Part shown: in pieces, positions 22,951 to 36,869 of the stretch
How the letters are laid out: each line of letters begins with the position of its first letter
Numbering within the stretch: position 1 is the first letter of the stretch
Assembly (NCBI RefSeq): GCF_000247695.1
Contig: NW_004624778.1
Span: 17,207,437-17,271,436 of the forward strand
Length of the DNA stretch: 64,000 bases
Direction: 5' to 3'
Source: Heterocephalus glaber
Taxonomy: Eukaryota; Chordata; Mammalia; Rodentia; Bathyergidae
The notes under the pieces: model-generated
Seen by the model: only the letters and a program-made list of their open reading frames with translations
Databases searched by the model: none
What the model was told of the DNA's origin: nothing
Made by a program: the position numbers and the translations under genes

Positions 22951-25900
22951 AAGTCTCAAGGGAATTATCCAGCCATCTTTTGTAAATATTAATATTTATT
23001 CTGACTCCTAACATTTAATATGTAATGGCAAACATTAAAGAAGATTAATTTACAAGAAAAAGAAGGAATGCATAAATCAGGCTGTTATATCTCAGACATA
23101 TATTACACTACCATACATATGTAATCATCACTCACAAATGGTTGTCAGTGATGATTATCTCCAGGGGGAACTAGTTATTTGAAGAAAAATTAAAGGGACT
23201 TCTGGTCTCGGTCTAGACAGAATAAAGTTGAGAGATATGTATCACTCTCTGTTGCAGATATTTTTATGGAAAGAATTTGAGGGTTGTTGAAGAATAAAAT
23301 ACTAACATCCTATGCACTATCCTGTAATTAACAGGGAGTAGAATATATTAATAGTCAACCCAAAAAGATTGTCATTATCTGTCTTCCATTGAAATGTTTT
23401 TCATTGATGCTTATTTATATCATTTATTTTTACATGTTTGAGATGTTTATCTATAATCCTTAAAAATTCTCTCTGATCTCTTTCCTATTTTATCTCTTCC
23501 TAGACTTTCCTCATGGATTACTCTTTAAGTATCTTCACAACCTCTCAGATTGGCCATGTGCAATACTGCTTCTACTTTTTGTAAAGTTAAATCTGTCTTT
23601 TATTGCCTCCTATAATGATTTTAATTCCTCTATTCTAATTTTAATGTCCTTGCCACTCTTCCTTTTCTTCCACATCTTGTTCATTTAATCATTGAATTTT
23701 TCTCCCCTCTTGTTATTTCTATATTATATTCTAATTTTATTTCATGGAGTTGATATTATCTTTGTAGGTATAAAAATACCAGGTCATTTTCTAGGAAATA
23801 ACCTCTTTCAGGCTATGTAAAATAATCTCCTATATAAGCCAGCCAGGTCTTATGACCTTATTATCTTTAGTTTGAAGTAACTTGTAATCTACTGACTTAT
23901 TCTCCAGTGAAGGGAAATCTATTTGAATCAATGTGTGCTAAGCCCCGGTGCATCTGAGTTGTACTCAGCCTCCTTGTACCAATCTTTGTGCTGCCTGATT
24001 CTCTTCTGAGTACCGCCAACTGAGCACAGATCTCAGCCAAGTTTCTGACCTCTCCCCAGCTTTCATCCAGTGTTCCCCTATTGAGTGGATGGGGGTGTCT
24101 TCCCATGCTCTCCCTTGCTTTCTGATTCACAGATATGTGAGAAGCAGAAAAACTGAAAAACACAAAAAGGCCAGATCTCACCTTTTTTCTTTCTTTACTT
24201 ACAACACTGTAAAGAAGAGAAATGCTCCCAACATCATGGTTCCCTACTTAGTCTTTCGGGCCAGTACTGTTCTGGCTGTTCACAGTGACTGCATGAATGC
24301 AGTGGCAGAGGGAGTCTGGAGACGGAAGAAGAATAACGCTGCTGTGTGCCCGATGATTTTGAAGGAAGCCTCAATTTTTGCTTGGAAGAAACTTTGCACT
24401 TGTGAACCAAGGAAGATTTTGCACAAGATCACTAGCACTCTGGCAAGGATGGCCCATCTATTGTGCTTTCTCAAACTTTAACAACGAAAACCTTTCTGGA
24501 TTCTGCACAATGAGCCTGCTTTTTAGGAATGATTTCTTCTCTTTTTCCTCCTCCTTTGTCTTTTAAAACATTTTTAAAATCCATAGATATTTTTATGGGC
24601 AATAGGGATGGATTTCGTAAAGGACAGTTTTATAGAAGGCATCATAATTGTTTAATCGTAGATATTTTGAAAATGCCTATTTTGTCCTTGGTTTGTTTTC
24701 CTAAGTCAGAGCTTAATATTTTGTATTTACTAATTTATTTTTTCATATTATACAATTTTTCTTCCATTTGCAACTAATCTCCCTCACTATCTTTAACTTC
24801 AGGAATTCATAATTTGATATAATAAATACTAAGGTAGTTATTCTTGAGATAATCCAAATGCTCTCATTAGCAGTTCAAAAGATTTCTCGAAATAAATAAC
24901 AGAAGTAATTTCTCCAAGATTCCTTTCAAGTTTTAATTAACATTCTTCTTTATAAATTAATGACAGTCCTTTAATTTCCCTGTCTTTGTTAATATCTACT
25001 CTGACTCTCTATGTAAGTTTGACAAAATACCCCTTAGTGGAACTATTTTTCACCTTCTTAATATTTCTTAAGGATTTAATTCCTGTACTTTTTTTGAGTC
25101 AGTGGTAGGTTTCCTGAGCTACTTTGCTTTTCTTTTTATTCAAGCTCAAATTGTTCTTTGACATGGAGCTCTCCTAACAAAGGTTGAATCTGAAATTTGC
25201 AAATGTGACTCATTTGTCATGAATTATTCCTTTTTCCTCCTAAAATAAGATATTTCAAACAATTAACTATAGGATTAACTTTATGGGGAGGTTGTAGACT
25301 TAAATTTAAATTAGACAATGTATACAAAGCCTTAATTTCTGGTTCTTAGCAAAAGCCTCAATGAATTCTGTCTGTGTACTCAATCTTTCTCTTGATCCTT
25401 ATGAATCTTTCCATATACTTTTTAAAATACACACGGGAATTTAGTAAAATTCTGCCTTATATTTAACTTTATAGGAATAATTGTCAGCATTTATACAGAT
25501 AAAGAGAGCAGATGTAAAGAGGATGATTTCATTGTAAAATGTTTCTTTTTAAAATTATATATAACTACTATATATTTAATTCCTTTTATTCACTGGTAAG
25601 GCATAATTCTAAAGGTATCAATGAACTAAAGGATAAACCCTCATATTTTATACATTTATGCCATATATAATATATGTATATGTATGCATATATGAATACA
25701 CACACAAATGTAGGTCAAATTAAAGTCAGATGCCTTTAGACAGGTAAAAACAAAATTATGTTAGAGTACAAATTATAGTTCATAAAAGTCTCATAGGGAA
25801 GGTAGTATTTGGGATGAGCTTTAAATAATAAATAAGATAAAATCTTTAAAGACAGAAAAGGCAATTCAGATAAAAGAAATTACATGGGCAAAATGACACA

Positions 25901-26880
25901 AAGGTTAGAATTTATAAATTATGTATTAAAACTAGTACATACTTCACAGTGTTTTTAAAGAAATATACTCTTTGTAGAACAAAATGGGTAGTATATTTGC
26001 CAGACCAATGGTGATTTTATAATGGTAACCCAAAATATTTAATTCAATTATGATAGTAATAAGGAGCCATTGAACATGAATGTTTTACCCTCTAATGCAC
26101 AAGCATCTGTATATACTTACTATGTATCAGTGACTAAACTGACACTGAAAAACAATAGTAAGCGTGACAGATCCCTGCCTTTATAATTTACTGGTAGAGA
26201 TAACAGAGGAACAGGTCAGTATAATAATCATAATTATAATGACTTCTATACATTAAAATTATGATATAGAAATATTCCATCTGCAGATATTATTTACTCT
26301 TATCAATGGAAAATGTAGTCACATAATCTAGATTGGGAAAGACATTTTTATACTAGTAACATTTAAATTGAAACCATAGGAAACAAAGGAATCACTCATA
26401 TAAATATTGGGAACATAGATGATTCCAGCAAAAAAATCTATGCTAATGTAAAAAATTTGGCTTATCCAAGGAATAGTCATATGGTTAGTACAATTGTGCT
26501 TCATTGGAGGAGGAGAAAGAATGGAAAGAGAGAGGCTTTTTTATATACCTTCCATGAAATAATTGGTATTATTCATGTCATCTTTATATTTCAAGTAGAT
26601 ATATTTTATTCTTGAATACACACATTCAATGCAAAGGGAAGGAGAAAGGACCATAGCGTCTTATCCTGCATAATTCTCCATAGCATTAAAAAATTTGTAA
26701 AACAATCCTTTATTTCTTGTAAAGTTTACTAGATTCATGTTAAATTATGAAATGAGCATTTTGGAAATTTATATCTTGGAGGTTTTGCTTCAATTTCAAG
26801 AAGGAAATGTTTACTAAATTAAGATGAAATAGCTTTACTGCCTCTTTGCAACTCTCATTTAAAATTGGATATACTTTATC
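22951..26880. other. AT-rich intergenic DNA, little recognised
   Basis: No gene. T-rich stretches at about 23400-23760 and 24530-25250 may be very old antisense L1, but matches are too weak to call. An alternating TA/TG patch lies at about 25660-25710. A short MIR/L2-like run is possible at about 26095-26225. Confidence 0.4.
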
Positions 26881-27270
26881 ACTGAATATTTCCTAAAATA
26901 AAATCTTTATAACCATCTGGATTCAATGCTTTCTTGCTGATATTTCTTGTAGATAAATGGTTTCTTAATGACTTTTTCAATCTCAAAGGATGTATTGGAT
27001 TCCAAAATTATGTGTTTAGATAACAACCCAAAAAGAGCACGTTTTATTTCTGCAGTTTCTTTACCTATAATTGCATTCAAAATGTTAAGTATATCAGAGT
27101 ATTTTTCTCAGAAGTTGTTACTTTTGAAGAAAGAAATCAGTCAATAAGATTGTTCCTGAATATTATTATGCAAATAGCAATTTATATTATTGTTGTCCTT
27201 TATTATGTTCTTTTTTTGAAATTACTAATTATTCAGTCTCTTCCTTGTTCTTGAACTTCATCTTGCACAT
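26881..27270 (-). mobile_element. Possible ancient antisense LINE-1 fragment
   Basis: 'accatctggattcaatgctt', 'aatgactttttcaatctcaa' and 'ttattcagtctcttccttgt' resemble reverse-complement L1 ORF2 (RT region). Divergence is high, so this is tentative. Confidence 0.35.
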
Positions 27271-28794
27271 AGGGAGGCAAACCAGAGACTGGAGGAATAT
27301 TAATTTTCACATATTTAGGAAAGATAAGTATCAATTAATGTTTTTCTTCAAGTGTTATAGTGAAATCATGTAGAATAAAGACAAAGTATTCTAGAAATCA
27401 TCTCAAAATATCTCCTATAGGAGAATATCTCATTCCAATACTTTCTACACATTTTTAACAGAACTGTTTAATTAAATGTAGATAAATATTATTTATAGAA
27501 TGGTAATAAAGACTATACTACAGATATAAAGCATAAATTTATGGATATGCAGAATGCCTCAATTATGTAAATTTCCTCTCTTTCTAGCTTACACAGGTAT
27601 TTTATTGTTAATTATAGATGAAAGAGTAAATTAGAGATAATGTTTTAGAAGTTACTTTGAGCCACAAATGATCCTCAGAAATTAAGCCACTGAAAACAGA
27701 ATGTCTGAACATTAGTTTTTTTACTATATAAACAGTGAAAAGGAAACCTACTTGGTCACTGTTTTTGAGTTTGCAATCTATGAAGGTGCTCAGGACAGAA
27801 TGCTTATTACATACTTTTTAAATATTTTCAGATTCGCTCTTTCTTCTCTTGACAAATACTGAACTTTAGTGAAGAATTATGCTAAAAAGTTTTTATCTAA
27901 AATGTAAAGGTAAAAAAATTAAAACCCCTAATCTTCAAATGTTATATTTAAGGATAAAATGGAAGGAAGTGAACTTAAAATCTGTTAATCTTATGGAATG
28001 TCCAAAGAGATTTTGTTTGAACTCTAATGTTTCTTGCAGTCTAATGGAATCTCTTTTAGCTTCAGGAAGTCAAAGCCAAACTTTTACAATGATGCAAATT
28101 TTATTTGTTTGCATAATCAACTTCCAGTAACACTAGAAAATTCAAACCAGGGACACTGGTACAAAAAGTGCTTGAGACTAACTACTCTGATGAGATTGGA
28201 CTATGTGCACAGCTAGTGTAATACTGTACCCTCACAGTTTGTACCAGCTCTAGTTAATAAAATCCCAGAGAAAGCTCTTACTCATATACCATGGGCCATG
28301 AGTCTTATGTGGATCAAGCACTGTGACCAGGTATAGAGAGTAATTATTAGTCCAATCTATTCTATGTGGCCATATTTGTACCTAAATAGGAGACCTTGTA
28401 CTTGACAGCTACAACCAAGACAACATAGTTGGAGCAGGGTCAAGTATGGGGCAGAGAGGAAGGAGGAAAAAGAAAGAGTGTGGATGTAAAATTAGGGAAG
28501 CACCTTATGAGAAGAAAGTGTTCTAGAAACAACAATCAACAATGTCTACATCAGCATTCTATGTGTGAGTGCAATTTATATTATAAAGATATAAAGCTAA
28601 ATAAAAAATTAAATTATATGTAAATGTATGGAACCAAACATGTAATATAAAAACTTCAGAAAAATGTTTATAGTTAGAATATTTTGTTCATCACCTTACT
28701 AACTGAAGAATCTTAAATATCCAGGGAAATGTTTCCTAAATAGTCTTTTTCTTTATCTAGTATCGTCTCCTGTTTTAGGCATTGCCATTTTCCA

Positions 28795-29165
28795 GTACCA
28801 TAGTTTGACTGAGTGCTCCCCCAAAGGGCCATGTATTAAAAACCTTGGTCTCCAGAGCGGAGCTACTGGGAGATGGTAAAAATTTGAGAACTGCAGGTAA
28901 TGGAAAGTTCTTAGGTCTTGAGAGACATGCCCATGAAGGAGGCTGTGGGACACTTATTTCCTGATCTCTCCATTTCCTGGCTCATTATGTAAGCAGTTCT
29001 CTGTGTGTACTCCTATTGTAATGTGCTACCTTTTGCAGACACTTAAAGCAATGGGATTGCCAGATCTTGGCATGAAACCTCTAGAATTGTGAGCCACAAT
29101 AAGCTTCTACTCTTTATAACTACCTCAAGTATTGTGATGCAATAATGTAAAACTAATATGCTTAG
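28795..29165 (+). mobile_element. MaLR-type LTR
   Basis: Order of landmarks fits: 'gtgctcccccaaagggccat' near the 5' end, 'taggtcttgagagacatgcc', 'catgaaacctctagaattgt', 'gagccacaataagcttctac', ending near 'aactaatatgct'. Solo LTR as far as can be seen. Confidence 0.6.
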
Positions 29166-29169
29166 CATG

Positions 29170-31070
29170 TTGAAAACCTCCAAAATCTCACTCAAAAATA
29201 GGATACTTTTATCACTAAAGTACAAAAAAATGTATTGATGCTTTCTATCCACGGATTCTTCTCAATATTTGAATAGTCAGTGCCAGTAAAGTTTAATCTC
29301 AATATTTTCCAATCACTGCTTGTAGATTACTCCCCCAAACTCTGACTTACAGTTCCAGCCCCATGAGTAGTTTCACACATTAGAATCCCATAAGAAATTT
29401 AGAAAGTATTGATTATCTATTATTTTTCTAGAATGCTTGATCACTTGAGACACGTACTGTGCTGAAATTACAGAAAGTCTATTTACTGGGTTTGGGTCCA
29501 AACTTAGTCAAATTTGTCTTTACTTTACATGTACATAAATTGGGCCCTACAAGATGAAATATGCGTTAAACATAGCATTTCCCGTACACATATGAGGAAA
29601 GAAAAAGAATGCCAGTATTTGCCAATTTGGCATATTTTCAAGGCTGTTTCTTGGTATCACTTAATGGGAGAGTAGGGGAACATACATGAAGTAGCATTAT
29701 TTACCTACTCTTAAGCCTTTGAATTTATTTTCCTGAATGATGTGTACTTCAGAAATATCTATTTATTCATTTGAAAACTATTTGCTAAATTTCTAATGGG
29801 TATTGTCTCTACATGAATAAAGCTTTGATTATCTCAAGAGTTTCTGCTTCAGAATGCTGTTTTAAAGAAAGAAATACTGTTAATATTGCTGACAATTCAT
29901 GTATTCACTTAACAGTTTCTTGTGTATGTCCTCTGTTTAAGGCAACACAGCAGGCAGTAGAGGTGTAGCTATAGTCTTGGTAAGAATAGTAGCAATAGCC
30001 ATGCAGGAAACACTCAATTTGAGTCCCAAATAGCTCATTCACTACCTTCAGTATGCCACTTAGCCCACCTCCTTTCTTCCCACACTGTAGCCAATAATCC
30101 TCACTAACTTCCTTGGGTTATTGCAAAGATCTCTTTAAAAAATACAAAGTAATTTCCGAGCTATAAAATATTATAGACATCACTGGAATTTTTGTTGTTG
30201 TCAATACACCACTTTATATTTTTAAAGTATTTACTTTTTCCCATTCTCCTATGTTAGGATACAGACAAAATCTGCATCTAAACTCCTACTTAAGCAAAAG
30301 GAAGCAATGAAAACTGCTTCCACCACCCCCCTCACAGTGCTGACTCCTCCTTAGTTTTACTGACCCCTCTAAGCCCATCACACAAGTAACTCACATTGTG
30401 GGAATTGAACAACTGTGCTCTGGCTGGTGCCTTCTGTGAAGTGGACATGTGCCAAATTACTGGGGCAGAGCTTCTGTATAAGGTCACATAGATGTGGAGA
30501 GGGACAAGACTCGGCCAGTGCCATGAAGCAGAGTGGGGAACCTGAGGGCTCTATGAAATTCACTACTAACTGTATTGCTATGCCCCTACTTGACCTTCCC
30601 TCAGCCTCGACTCCCTGCTGCTCCTCAGACAAAGCAAAGGCTTTGAAGCTTCTCAGTACTCTGACTATATGCGCAGTGAAGACTAGGATGTGAACAGAGT
30701 GCTGGGTTCTGGTCAGGATGGCCATTCACAAGCAGTAAACAGGGCTATTTGAATCAAATAAGCCACCATGCTCTCAGTAACCTTGTGGCTATTATTAGAT
30801 ATGATTTTTGTTAGTAACTAAACTTAAGTATTGCTCTTAATTGAGCAATTTAGTTAGCATTTCAGGAATGCAAATGTGATTTTCCTGTAAGAATTGCCAC
30901 TTCTATCTTTCAAGGAACGTTTCCTGATTATGGAATTAGTTCCTACACATGGTTGTATCTATAGTTCTGGGTATTTGTCTGGAAAATATGTATTGACTTT
31001 TCTAAAAGTATTAACAGTAAGTTTTTTTTCACTTACTCTTAACTGGATTTGATGAGATAATTTGCTCTCC
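29170..31070. other. Intergenic DNA, nothing firmly recognised
   Basis: Mostly AT-rich. A GC-richer block at about 30340-30730 is complex sequence open on both strands for about 90-115 codons, but these frames have no recognisable domain, and an old LTR or retroposed piece is more likely. Confidence 0.4.
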
Positions 31071-31077
31071 TTGGCTA

Positions 31078-31465
31078 AATAGTGTCCAAAAACCATGTCA
31101 CCAAAAATTCATGTCTACCCAGCATCTCAGAATATGACCCAATCTAGAAATAAGATCTCTGCAGTTCTAGTAGGTAATATGGGGAGGGGGAGCATAGCCC
31201 ACTGACGTGTTCTTTTAAGAAGATGAAAATGTGGAGACAGATAGGGAGAGGGAAAGACCATGTGAAGACAGAGGCAGAATGGAGTTATGCTGCCTCAAAT
31301 CAAGAAACCTTAAGGAACACCAGAAACTGGGAGAGGCAAGAAAAGATTCTTCTTTAGAGGGAGCAAGGTCTTTCTGACACCTTGATTTCAGATTGCCAGC
31401 CTCCAGAACCATGAGCAAATAATTTTCTGCTGTGTTATTAGCACTAAGAAACTAATATAATTTCA
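31078..31465 (+). mobile_element. MLT1-type MaLR LTR
   Basis: Strong landmark match: 'gcatctcagaatatgaccca' + 'gaaataagatctctgcag', then 'gaagaccatgtgaagacaga', 'ggcagaatggagttatgctg', 'ctgacaccttgatttcagat', 'tgccagcctccagaaccatg', ending near 'aaactaatataat'. Part of the middle is missing. Confidence 0.75.
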
Positions 31466-31504
31466 TGAAATAAAAAATATCCATTATAAGTGTAACTATA
31501 GTAC

Positions 31505-31645
31505 AGTGAGTTTTGATAAATATATACAACACATAATCCCCCACTGCAATCAAGATATAAACATTTTTGTGAGCCTAGAGTTCCCCCTTTTCCCTTTCAC
31601 AGTATATACCCCTGACCCCTGTAGATATATCTCACCAGAAAGGGA
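31505..31645 (-). mobile_element. Possible L1M 3'-end fragment
   Basis: 'gagttttgataaatatatac', 'cccactgcaatcaagatata' and 'tagagttcccccttttccct' resemble a common L1M 3'UTR segment. Short and diverged. Confidence 0.4.
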
Positions 31646-32595
31646 AGAAAGAAATGTTGCAGTCACTCAAGAATATATATCATTCAAGATATATGATGAC
31701 TGGCAGCACTGGTAACAGAATTCTGAATGGTAGAAAATCAATTAATGTGTTATCTCCTAAAAAGCAAAAATCATTTCACTGACTAAAATATTGTTTTACT
31801 ATTTCATAGACTTCAATCAAAATGGTTTGCACTTACATACAGGTACTCTGGATATTTCAAAGACAACTGGATAGCTGAGAAGTTTCTACTTACACACTCA
31901 TCCACCTTTTCTATGGCTCATGATAGCTATTTTCTCTGAGCTAAAATTCCTTTAACAGCCTAAGCTCTTATGCCAAAAACAAATCCACTGTAGGGATACT
32001 TAATAGATGTTGAGAAAAATTAGCAGTAATAAGCTCAGTGCTATTCACTTAGGAAAGGAGGTTAAGCTTTTCAATGACAGTAGCAGCACAAACTATCGAA
32101 GCTACAATACATGATAGCAATTTCTCTTCCATTTCACTGTTGGGCAGCTCAAAGCATGGTATTACTATAGACCAAATGTCGCACAGAACACAGAAGTATA
32201 ATGAACACCTATGTATGGTGGGAAGCATCCACATACAAGTATGGATTGGAATGGAAAAGAAAGTATAATCTATCACAAAAAAATAATATACAGCTGTGTA
32301 GTTATTCTGGCCTCTATGCTTACAGGTCATTAAATATACTTTGATTAAAATTTTTCTTTCCATATTTTTACATGAGGCTCTGTTTCAGCTTCCTGACAGC
32401 TTGTATGGAGAAGTACTATTAGTCTTGTATTTTCTTAAGAGTTTCCTAGTGGGCTAATTCCTGTTTCACTGTCTCAAAATGATTTTCATCTGTTCAGAGT
32501 ATATAGCACCTATATAATTTTTGTGTGTACCTGGCCATGATAAAGATTTCAAATCATGCCTGTGTGACTAAGGTAGGCTTCCTTGACCAATGCGC

Positions 32596-32750
32596 TTTTT
32601 TTGTTTGTTTTTTTGAGACAGGGTCTTGCTATGTAGCTCAGGCTGGTCTTGAACGCATTATGTAGTCCAAGCTGGCCTTGAATTCGTAGTGATTCTCCTG
32701 CCTTAACCTCCCAAGTGCTGGGATTATATGCATGTGCCACCACACCTGGG
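32596..32750 (-). repeat. B1 SINE, internal-duplication type
   Basis: On the + strand the T-run is followed by 'gagacagggtcttgctatgt', then two related segments 'gtagctcaggctggtcttga' and 'gtagtccaagctggccttga', then 'cccaagtgctgggattatat' and 'gtgccaccacacctggg'. Flanks aatgcgctttt / aatatgctttc are similar and may be the target-site duplication. Confidence 0.9.
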
Positions 32751-34160
32751 AGAATATGCTTTCTGGGAACAAATGTTACCTAACTTATAAGAATACGTCT
32801 CTGCCCTTTTCTCTACCATGTGATAGGATGTGAACCTGTTTTGATAGGGCAAGAGGGTGGGATTTAGAAACAAATTATGAAAACCTGGGCTGAGCTTAGA
32901 GGGTTTTATGTGTCAATTAAATATTTTACATTTTAATGTAGACTTTTGTGATGAGTATAAACTGTTCCACTTTGGATTTTCCACGTTTCATGGCCCTTGC
33001 TTTCATGAAGGTAACAATAATATCCAAAAATAATAACCATGGATCACATTGTGGTTGAGTTCTTATAAGCATAAATGCAGTTATTACTAGGCAAAATTGA
33101 TCATAATATTCAGCATCATCTCTGAATGCAGTCCAATATTTTCTGCCTAGGCATGTTAATAAGATTTCTGTGAAGGACGAAAATAAGAAAACACTACATA
33201 AGCATATTTTATATGTAGAAAAACTTCACTGATTAGAAACAGTTGGGAGCAATCACGATTAGTTCTGAAATCAAAGTACAGTACTCATATAATATTTTAA
33301 AGAGTTCAGGTATTAACCTTACTTTTAAGTAAATATAGAAGTTTGAACAATGTTAACAAATCATTATACAAGCAGTATTCTTTGATCATTAGCCTTAATG
33401 AATAATAAGTAGACCTATTTCAAAGGGGCACAGCAATTATTTGTATGTTAATGGTTCTTCTAATGTGCTTTAAATCAGCTAGTCCTACAAAATAGACTAA
33501 ACATTTGCCCTATGATCTTAATTGTTATTAGAAATAAGCCCCTAGACTCAAAATGTCTGTGCCAGAAAGCATGCACTCAGACAGCAAGCAAGAGGACTCA
33601 ACAAGGCAAAGTCTGCAGAAGGGCATGAGTGCAATCAGAGCTGAGGCAGCAAGCAGAAGGGCAGAGAGATTTTTAAGCCCTAATGCATGGAAAGCAGTTC
33701 TTTAAATTCATTGGCTAAATTCAAAGGCTTACAATCTATCATGGTTGGCTAGTTTAAGTGGTGTGAGGAGAGGATATGAAGGATTGCTGAGGAGGAAAAG
33801 GAATGGGAAGGGAGAAGATGTAGGGAACAGAAAGTCTTTGGCTATTGATAAGCTATCTTTGATCTGCAGCTGTATTTCCAAAATTTAGGCGTTTCCCCCA
33901 ATTTCAGTATGAGGAGTGGGGCCACCTAAAGCAGACTATACTCTAAGATGGAGCCACACTTGTTTATATCTTTTGATGGAAAAGACAGTGCCACAGTTTC
34001 TCATAGTGTGCAATAAGCTTCCATAGGTTCTATTTCATTTTAAATACATGAATATTACAAAAGTGAATTTTATTTCATTTAAGTGAAATTCTTTGTATCA
34101 ATCCCCAATTATTGCACATCTCAAAACACAAAATCAGAAATAAGTGGTTCACCGTGACTC
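32751..34160. other. Intergenic DNA, nothing firmly recognised
   Basis: No gene. A GC-richer block at about 33530-33970 looks LTR-like in composition but could not be assigned. Confidence 0.4.
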
Positions 34161-34162
34161 TA

Positions 34163-34247
34163 TTTTTTTTTTTGGTACCAGAGATTGAACTCAGGACCTT
34201 GTGCTTGTGAGACAGGCAGCAGAACTACTGAGCTAAATTCCCGGCCC
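34163..34247 (-). repeat. ID-like SINE
   Basis: On the + strand a T-run, 'ggtaccagagattgaactca', 'ggaccttgtgcttgtgagac', 'actgagctaaattcccggcc'. Both Pol III box regions are recognisable when reversed. Confidence 0.88.
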
Positions 34248-35685
34248 AATTCTATTCTTGATATTTCTCCAAAAACCATATGGATTCAGTTTGTAAAGAT
34301 AGTTGTCTACCTAAAAAGGATGACTTGAGATTTCATACTTTAAAAATCACCAAGCCCTTGGAATCCACATTTTTATATTGTCAAATAACTACTCAAGTTG
34401 ATAGATGAGATAATAAAGAAAAATTATATTTAGAAACTAACAGATATGAGCTGAATACCAGCTCAAAAGATGGAAGCTGTGTGATTTTAAGCTAGACACT
34501 TAACGTCCTTAAGGCATTGATAAAATGGAAGTATAAGGATGTTAGTAAAATAAGAGATTAACTGTAAAGTTCCCAGTGTGACAAATGGCAAATAATTAGT
34601 ACTTGATATAGCTAATACTCTTTTTGAATTAGGTTGTAGTTGCATTATAGAGTGAAAAGAAGAAAACAAATACAAACAAAAAAGAAATCTGATGCTACCT
34701 CTAGCCATACAGAGACACAAATATTTGGACGATGTAACAAATATCTTTTCTAAACTAAGAAATTAGAGATTGTATAGATTTGCCAAGTCATCAATGAGGA
34801 TAAGTATTAAAATATTACAAGTGTTCTATCATACTAGTTTATGGCTTAACTCAATAGAAAAATTATACATAAAGAAAAAGCTGAGAAAGTGCAGAGTGAC
34901 CAGGCTCACATTTCAACTCTCAGCCAGCCAGATTTCAGAAAGTAACAACAAACACCAGTTTGTTTTCATCTTTATGTGGTGACCTGACTTACAAAATTCA
35001 CATCATTTGGCTACATGAATATCTGAAATAGGTAGAATTTATTATCAGAAGGAAGAAATGCCATCCTTTTTGTATATAAAGTATAATATCCCCTCTTGAC
35101 CAATAAAACACTAAGCCATGATAAGTTTATTGGAAAACCACCATTTTAAATTCAGACTAAGCCTTAGCACATGTGATTTATCATGAGTTAGTTTATTCTT
35201 CCATCGTATTTCTCTGTGCTTAAATGTGATGTAATAGAAAATGCTTTCATTGATCCCCACTGACAACCTCCAATAAAATTTCCAGGGTCTCTGAAACTCA
35301 GAGAGAGAAGCGGCAGTTTAGAACTCATTCTCAGGTCCACCCTGGATTATCATTTAGAGATAATGTCAGGGAAACAGACCATTTGTGCAGGATAATGGGC
35401 ACCTGCTGTTAGATTAATGCTGAGATAAAAAGAGAATTTTTCAACTCCAACAAGGCAAAGCAGAGGTATTTATTTTCAAAGTGCAGATTATGCAATTTGA
35501 GAATGTTCTCCCTACCACACAAATTTCATACATTTCTGATAAATTCTATTGATAAGTAAATAAAAGTTTGTCTTTTCACTTGACCTCTTTGATTTGGCAA
35601 AAGGAGTTAAGCATATTTGGCTCATCACTAAGGAGCATGGAATGAGCCCTGAGATTCACTCTGTGGGTTGGTCTTCTGTCTCAAC
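34248..35685. other. AT-rich intergenic DNA, nothing recognised
   Basis: No gene or named repeat seen. Confidence 0.5.
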
Positions 35686-35688
35686 ATC

Positions 35689-36070
35689 TGTGATGGTTTT
35701 GGGGTGTGTTAAACTTGCTAGGCTTCAGTCGCCAGTCATTCCATTCAGCGCTAATCTAGGTGCAGGTATTTTGTAGACATAAAGTCTGTATCAGTTTATT
35801 TTAGGCTGGGATGGGCCTGATTCAATAAATTGTATAGCATTAAAAGCAGACCTGAGAGTTCCCTGAAGAGTTGGAAACTGCCTGTAGACGGCATCTTTTC
35901 CCCACGGTCAAGAATTCCAGCCTGCTTTCTTCTATATATCCTAATCAAAAATTTCAAAATTTTCTAGCCAGAACCCACAATCATGTAAGCCAATTCCTTG
36001 CAATAAATCTTTTAACATGTGTCTCTGACTGATTCTACTTCTCTGGTTGAATTCTGGCTGATGCTACATC
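35689..36070 (+). mobile_element. LTR-like interspersed repeat
   Basis: Opens 'tgatggttttggggtgtgtt', carries 'aaaagcagacctgagagttc', 'cacaatcatgtaagccaatt', 'ccttgcaataaatcttttaa' (AATAAA) and closes 'tctctggttgaattctggct', the layout of a family ending in a '...ctctggagaaccctgacta' type terminus. I am unsure of the family name. Confidence 0.45.
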
Positions 36071-36869
36071 CTTTTTGAAAACACATATTTAAAAATCCAG
36101 GTTGGCCCAGTTCTTCAATATTATACCACAAAGACTCATTTAGAATATATTTAAAAAGTGTTAGAAATGATTGATTAGCTGCAGCCTGTTGAATATTTAA
36201 AAGAAATATAGCACCCTAAAATTTAGCATATAAATGTTTCTCTATATATTAGAAAATATGACTTCATGAATATTGATGAGACTTCTTGTTTTGTTAACCA
36301 AATTTTATGTCAGCATTAGGAGCATCAGAATGATATATAAAACTTTTAACTTTTGAGTTCTAATACCCATCTGATTTTACCAAAGCAGCAATATTTGACC
36401 TTAGCTTTCACTCTTTGGTGCTCTTTTGTGGCATGAGCAGGCTAGTTAAAGTACAGAGTAAGGTTTACAACTGTAGTATAAGAAAAGAATTTCAGCTGGG
36501 CTATAGACACTGGTATACTAGCCTTCTTTTATGTAGGTTCATTTCCAAAATTTGCAAGTCATTCCAGTTGAATTACTATATAGATTCCAAAAAGTAGAAA
36601 TAATCATTAAATACTAAATGTTTGTGACTTTTAAAAGTCAATATTAAATCATATTGATATCCTGTCTAAATATAACAAAACAAAATCCTACACGAATGAG
36701 AATGCTGTGTAGTATGCCTTCTGTAACCATAGGTTCTGAATTCACAGTCAACAAACTCTACGTAGAAAATACTAGAAAAAAAGAACTGTCTTTACTATGT
36801 ATAGACATTTGTTCTTGTCATTATATCCTAAATAATGCAGTAAAACATAGCATTCATCTTGTATTATAT

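Noticed and set aside
24089..24481. 130-codon + strand open frame
   Set aside because: No family recognised, weak start, overlapping open frames on the other strand; not enough to call a gene.
30378..30725. Pair of overlapping 92- and 115-codon frames on opposite strands
   Set aside because: No domain, no splice context; likely a GC-richer old repeat.
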